Of a DNA stretch of 64,000 nucleotides, positions 60,064 through 64,000 are shown one piece after another (position 1 is the first letter of the stretch; the number at the start of each line of letters is the position of its first letter). Both the position numbers and the translations under genes were made by a program. Source of the DNA: Patagioenas fasciata (taxonomy: Eukaryota; Chordata; Aves; Columbiformes; Columbidae); assembly GCF_037038585.1 (NCBI RefSeq), contig NC_092520.1, forward strand, positions 196,270,706 through 196,334,705, read 5' to 3'. Under the pieces are notes generated by a model that saw nothing but the letters and a program-made list of their open reading frames with translations, was not told where the DNA came from and searched no databases.

Positions 60064-63000
60064 GGACCATTTCAATTGTTAACCAAAGCTATAAGCCATT
60101 GTGCACATATCAGATATATTCACTGCCCTCAAAAGCTTGCAATCTGCAAGAGGAAAAGCAGTTTTAACAATGATGGATATAACAACTTCAGGGAGTATGT
60201 TCTCAATCTCTTGATCCTGAGCAACAGAGTCTAATTCTGTATTAGCTTAAAAAAATCCCAGCTTTTGTAAAGCTTAGATGTTAATAGTCAGTATATCATT
60301 TGAGCTCGTTTGTTCACTGCTGCTTTTTTGTTCTTATAACCCATGAGAATTGTGTTCTGTTGAAGCAGACTGTAATGTGTTATTAATATGTAAATACAAT
60401 AGTTTAGAAGTACAAACTTAATCTTTAATGCAAAGTACAATAGGCTTGACCTAAACTAACCTACATGGGATATTTATAAGCAGAAAGACATATTTTAGAA
60501 CCTGGATATCTCTGTGGAAATCATATTTTAAAAATGTATTTTCTCTGCTTATGAAGAGCTAGTAGAGATTTCTTATTTAAATTTTAACAAATGAAATCTG
60601 GGAGACTGATAAACGCTTACTGTCCAGTAACGAGCATTTTTTTTTCTAATTCCAAGTTGTCTTGGACAAAGTGGAAATGAACGCCTAGGTGACACTACAA
60701 AAGAGTAAGCAGAAAAGGGTAAACTAAACCCAAACACTCTACAGTGCCTTGAAGAGTGCAGAGACTCAGCTAGACTTGACCAGTAGCAGGATTTGGTCCA
60801 ATATACCTGATCTGTTTTGCAGAAGTACTGAAGGGGGCATCCACCAATTCAGTCCCTAGTTATTGCAACATCATGAATGGCAGGGGCCTGATGAAGACTG
60901 ACAGAAGTATTACATTTTTGCCAAGTGTAACCAAGCGGATGCAATTTTATTATATGTTTATTAACAAACAAGATAGTTTTGAGAGACCACCTGTCCTGGC
61001 AGCAGGGAAAGAAGGAAGAGAACAGCTGCCTTGAGCTGCTGCCAGCTGTCTCCCCATTTTAGTGCTCAGATCCAGAGTCAAATTACTGTGCAGAACCATG
61101 ATGGATTTACAGAGCAAACTGCTTAGGGCAGAATACACTCATGGCAACTCTTGTCTCACCTCAAGACTCTCGCTTAGGAATCACCTTACATTTTTTGTGA
61201 GTTTCACAGTTTTTTATATCTTGTATGAAAATTTACCAACTAAGACTGCTGCCTAATTCTTTGTCTGCCTCAGTTCTCCAGTAAATCTAGATACTAAACC
61301 TTTAGTTCACCTTCCTAATGCAATCTGTGATTTTTGAAAAATGTATCTTACTGTTTTTTAATTTTTCCCAGGAACAAGAGTGATAGTCTTTTAATCTCTC
61401 CTCATACAGCAATTTTTTTGTATCTTTCATAATTTTCTTTGCTTTCCTCTCTTTTTTAGTTCTATTACATGATTTTTGTGATGGGAGGATGAGACCTGCA
61501 TACAGTGCTAAAGACAGTGGAAAAAAAAAAAAAAGGTCTCCACAGTGACATAATGGAATTTTCTCTTTTGTTCTTGATTTCTTTCTTTCTTAATAATTCC
61601 TGATGTCCCTTTTGATGTTTTGGTCACTGATGTTCACTTACCTGATATTTTCAGAAAACAATCCACAATGACTACAAGATCTTCAGACTCAGAGTCTTTG
61701 GATAACTAGGATTATTTTCCGTATGTGAACAACAGACATTGCATTTTATTTGACATTTTACTGCCCTTGCCCTTTCCTCATAGTTCAAATGAAAACATGA
61801 ATAAACTGCTGTCTGCTCAGGACTTGTGCTTTTCAATCTATCTTAAATTCTTCATTGGTTTTGACTCTTCAGTAGAAGGCCAACCTAAAGGCAACCTCCT
61901 GTACCTTTCCAACAGTGCTCCTCCTGGGTTTTTTCTACTCAATGCTCTATGCCTGTGGCAGGTCAATGTGCTCAGTGTGCTAAATTTTCTCTTGCTCATG
62001 AACATGTTGCCTGCGCGTTCAACATAGAGCAGTCCTTTAGTGCATACACTGAGCCTTTGCCCTTCTGATCTTCAAAAACTCAAAAGATACAGATCAGCTG
62101 TGCAGTGGCTGATGAACAGCTTACATTTTAGGCACTGTGCACTGGCTATGTGGTCCATTCTGAAATGGGATTTTGGGTGGCAGGCCTATAGTTTATATTA
62201 GTGTTTCCAGCTCAGGTTTCCCATTACCTGATGTATCATTTAAGTGTTAAGTGGTAGAGCAAATAGAACTTTCTGTTCTAAGTTATCTTCTTGTCTGCAA
62301 CAGGGTTTACACAGTATAACCCAAGAGAATTCTTTCTGGAATTCTGTAAGGAATAAAAAAATAGAAACGTAACATTATCAATTCTGATTCGCTGAACTTG
62401 AGAGTTAAGAAGATCACTATGATTGTACTAAAACTTTTCTCTCTCAAGCTGCCATTCTTTAAAAGTATCTGTGTACTGCAGTACAGGTGACAGATTCATA
62501 GCAGAGTTTGAAACGTTTTTTTTTGTGCACAAATCAGCTTCCAAGGGCTGCAGAATTCCTCTGGCAATCTGTCTGAGACAGAATTGGGAAAATACAACTA
62601 TGCTCACCTTCTGTAGACATGAAATAATGTTGTGTGGGAATGAAGAACACTCTTTCACTTATGTTTATGTTAGGTTTGCTATAACCAAATGCCAGGGAGT
62701 GGAACATTATTTTCTGTTAGCAGCATCTGTCTCTTTGGCAAATTCCTCAGACAATTATGTTGGCAGCTTTGGAGTAGCCTCTAGGACTGTCATGTAGCTA
62801 CTCTTGTCCTTGCAATGCTGTTTTATAGTGATTCAATTTGTTTCTGAATAATGGCTGCAATTTTATGCTATTAAGCTCCAACACAAATCACTTATGAGAT
62901 CTCTAAAGCAATCTTTTAATGGTAATACGCAGTACTTGTTAACTATTGACATTCCCCCTACCAAGCATTCATTATAATAAATAAGAATTGCAACACAAAT

Positions 63001-64000
63001 TATTCCTTTACCAGCCTGGAAATATTCCAGCCTTTACACCGATACAGTCTTCTGTAAATATTCTTAGTTTCTACTTAGAAATACACAGACATTGTTCAGG
63101 TTGTTGTGCTCAAGTTTAAGGCATGACAGTCTCATTTCCTATCAATTAATCTATGCAATTAAAATCCCATGCAACATCCTTGATGCTACGTCCAACCAGA
63201 CAACTCTGTGCATCAACCTGTTCTTGGAGATTAACCATTGAAAAGATGCTTGCAGAAGATTTACGACCCAGATTAAAAACCATATCCTCACTGGTGATAA
63301 ATATATAGAGCTCAATTTTATATTCAGGAGAGAATCTGTCATTTAAATATTACAAACAATTATAAATTATTTCCTTATGTTCACATATAGCAATACATTT
63401 TCTAAGTAAAATAAAGAAAGAACTAGAGTCTTACACAAAGTTTTCCTGACAATCAGGATTGGAGTTTTAGAAGAGCACAGGCCTAAAATAACTTAAAAGC
63501 CTACCTTCTACTGCTCTTTATACATTGATTTGAAACTTTTGTTCTTTTAGTAAATTAATTTCCAATTAAAAAAAAACATTTCCCATGGAATACTGGCAAA
63601 TATTTGGTTTTAGAAATATGTCTCTATGTAAATGTAGGAAGGAACCCTTTGTCAGCTTCAAATAATCTAACATTTCATCAAAATTCTTACTGATGTCATG
63701 GAGAATTAAATACTTTAATTCTTTCGGAGTTCCTATCAAATTACTATTGCATAATTATATACCTAAGCCCTTGTATAATAGTTCTTCATATTTTAAAAGG
63801 TTTTGAGTTAAAATATTTGAAGTATTAAGTGAAAAATTAATAATTTTAAAAATTTGATGTATTCATAAATCAATTTTTTCATCATCAAATGTGCTGATCA
63901 AGTTATATCTTGTTGAAACACACACCACTATTTTCATATGTTAAAATATTTTTTAAAATTAAAGAACAACTATTTTTCTAATGTGTTATTTTTATTTATG
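60064..64000. other. A+T-rich unique sequence to window end, no supported gene
   Basis: No exon or transposon is recognised. A-run at about 61,519-61,533. A 108-codon + frame at 62,471-62,797 has mixed composition but no domain I recognise and no supporting splice signals. The last kilobase is very A+T-rich. Confidence 0.5.

Noticed and set aside
62471..62797. 108-codon frame as a gene
   Set aside because: An opposite-strand frame of 76 codons overlaps it, there is no known domain, and splice signals are lacking. Not excluded, but unsupported.

Overview
The window is vertebrate nuclear DNA and almost certainly from a bird. Its interspersed repeats are mostly 5'-truncated CR1 LINEs of the avian type, with the (ATTCTGTG)n-like 3' tail and a tail-proximal block that reads 'gggattggaagggacc' on the + strand. 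There are also solo LTRs of avian endogenous retroviruses. The DNA is A+T-rich and I found no complete protein-coding gene, no rRNA, no tRNA and no CRISPR. I read it as intergenic or deep intronic sequence. I cannot name the species.

Layout. 1-1.05 kb: a possible terminal exon or pseudogene fragment of an unrecognised coiled-coil-like protein. 6.6-7.1, 12.0-13.1, 17.4-17.7, 18.2-18.5, 39.1-39.6, 40.05-41.57, 45.0-45.8 and 57.65-57.95 kb: CR1 fragments, all on the minus strand. 25.24-26.30 kb: a 1063-bp solo LTR with a perfect 5-bp target duplication. It carries a regular array of 13 short hairpins. 38.45-38.59 kb: the end of a mariner-type DNA transposon that still encodes the transposase C-terminus. 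53.74-54.19 kb: an LTR-like segment with internal ~34-bp repeats. 54.54-54.67 kb: a 127-nt candidate exon with good splice sites. 59.35-60.06 kb: a second clear avian ERV solo LTR. The remaining sequence is A+T-rich unique DNA with homopolymer and simple-sequence tracts.

Two observations stand out. (1) Between the LTR's TATA box and poly(A) signal lie 13 inverted repeats whose centres average 30.8 nt apart. Their stems differ in sequence but keep pairing (CTCGCA/TGCGAG, CGTGCTTA/TAAGCACG, CGTGCA/TGCACG, GTACTC/GAGTAC). This looks like a structured RNA leader, or a helically phased palindrome array at three turns per unit. (2) About 600 bp at 16.87-17.47 kb recurs in inverted orientation at 44.33-44.93 kb with about 2% divergence. 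The copy contains a truncated CR1 3' end plus ~495 bp of its downstream flank, which suggests CR1 read-through mobilisation or a small inverted segmental duplication.

Nothing here forms an operon or pathway. The repeats are independent insertions, and the two candidate exons are too far apart and too uncertain to be joined into one gene.
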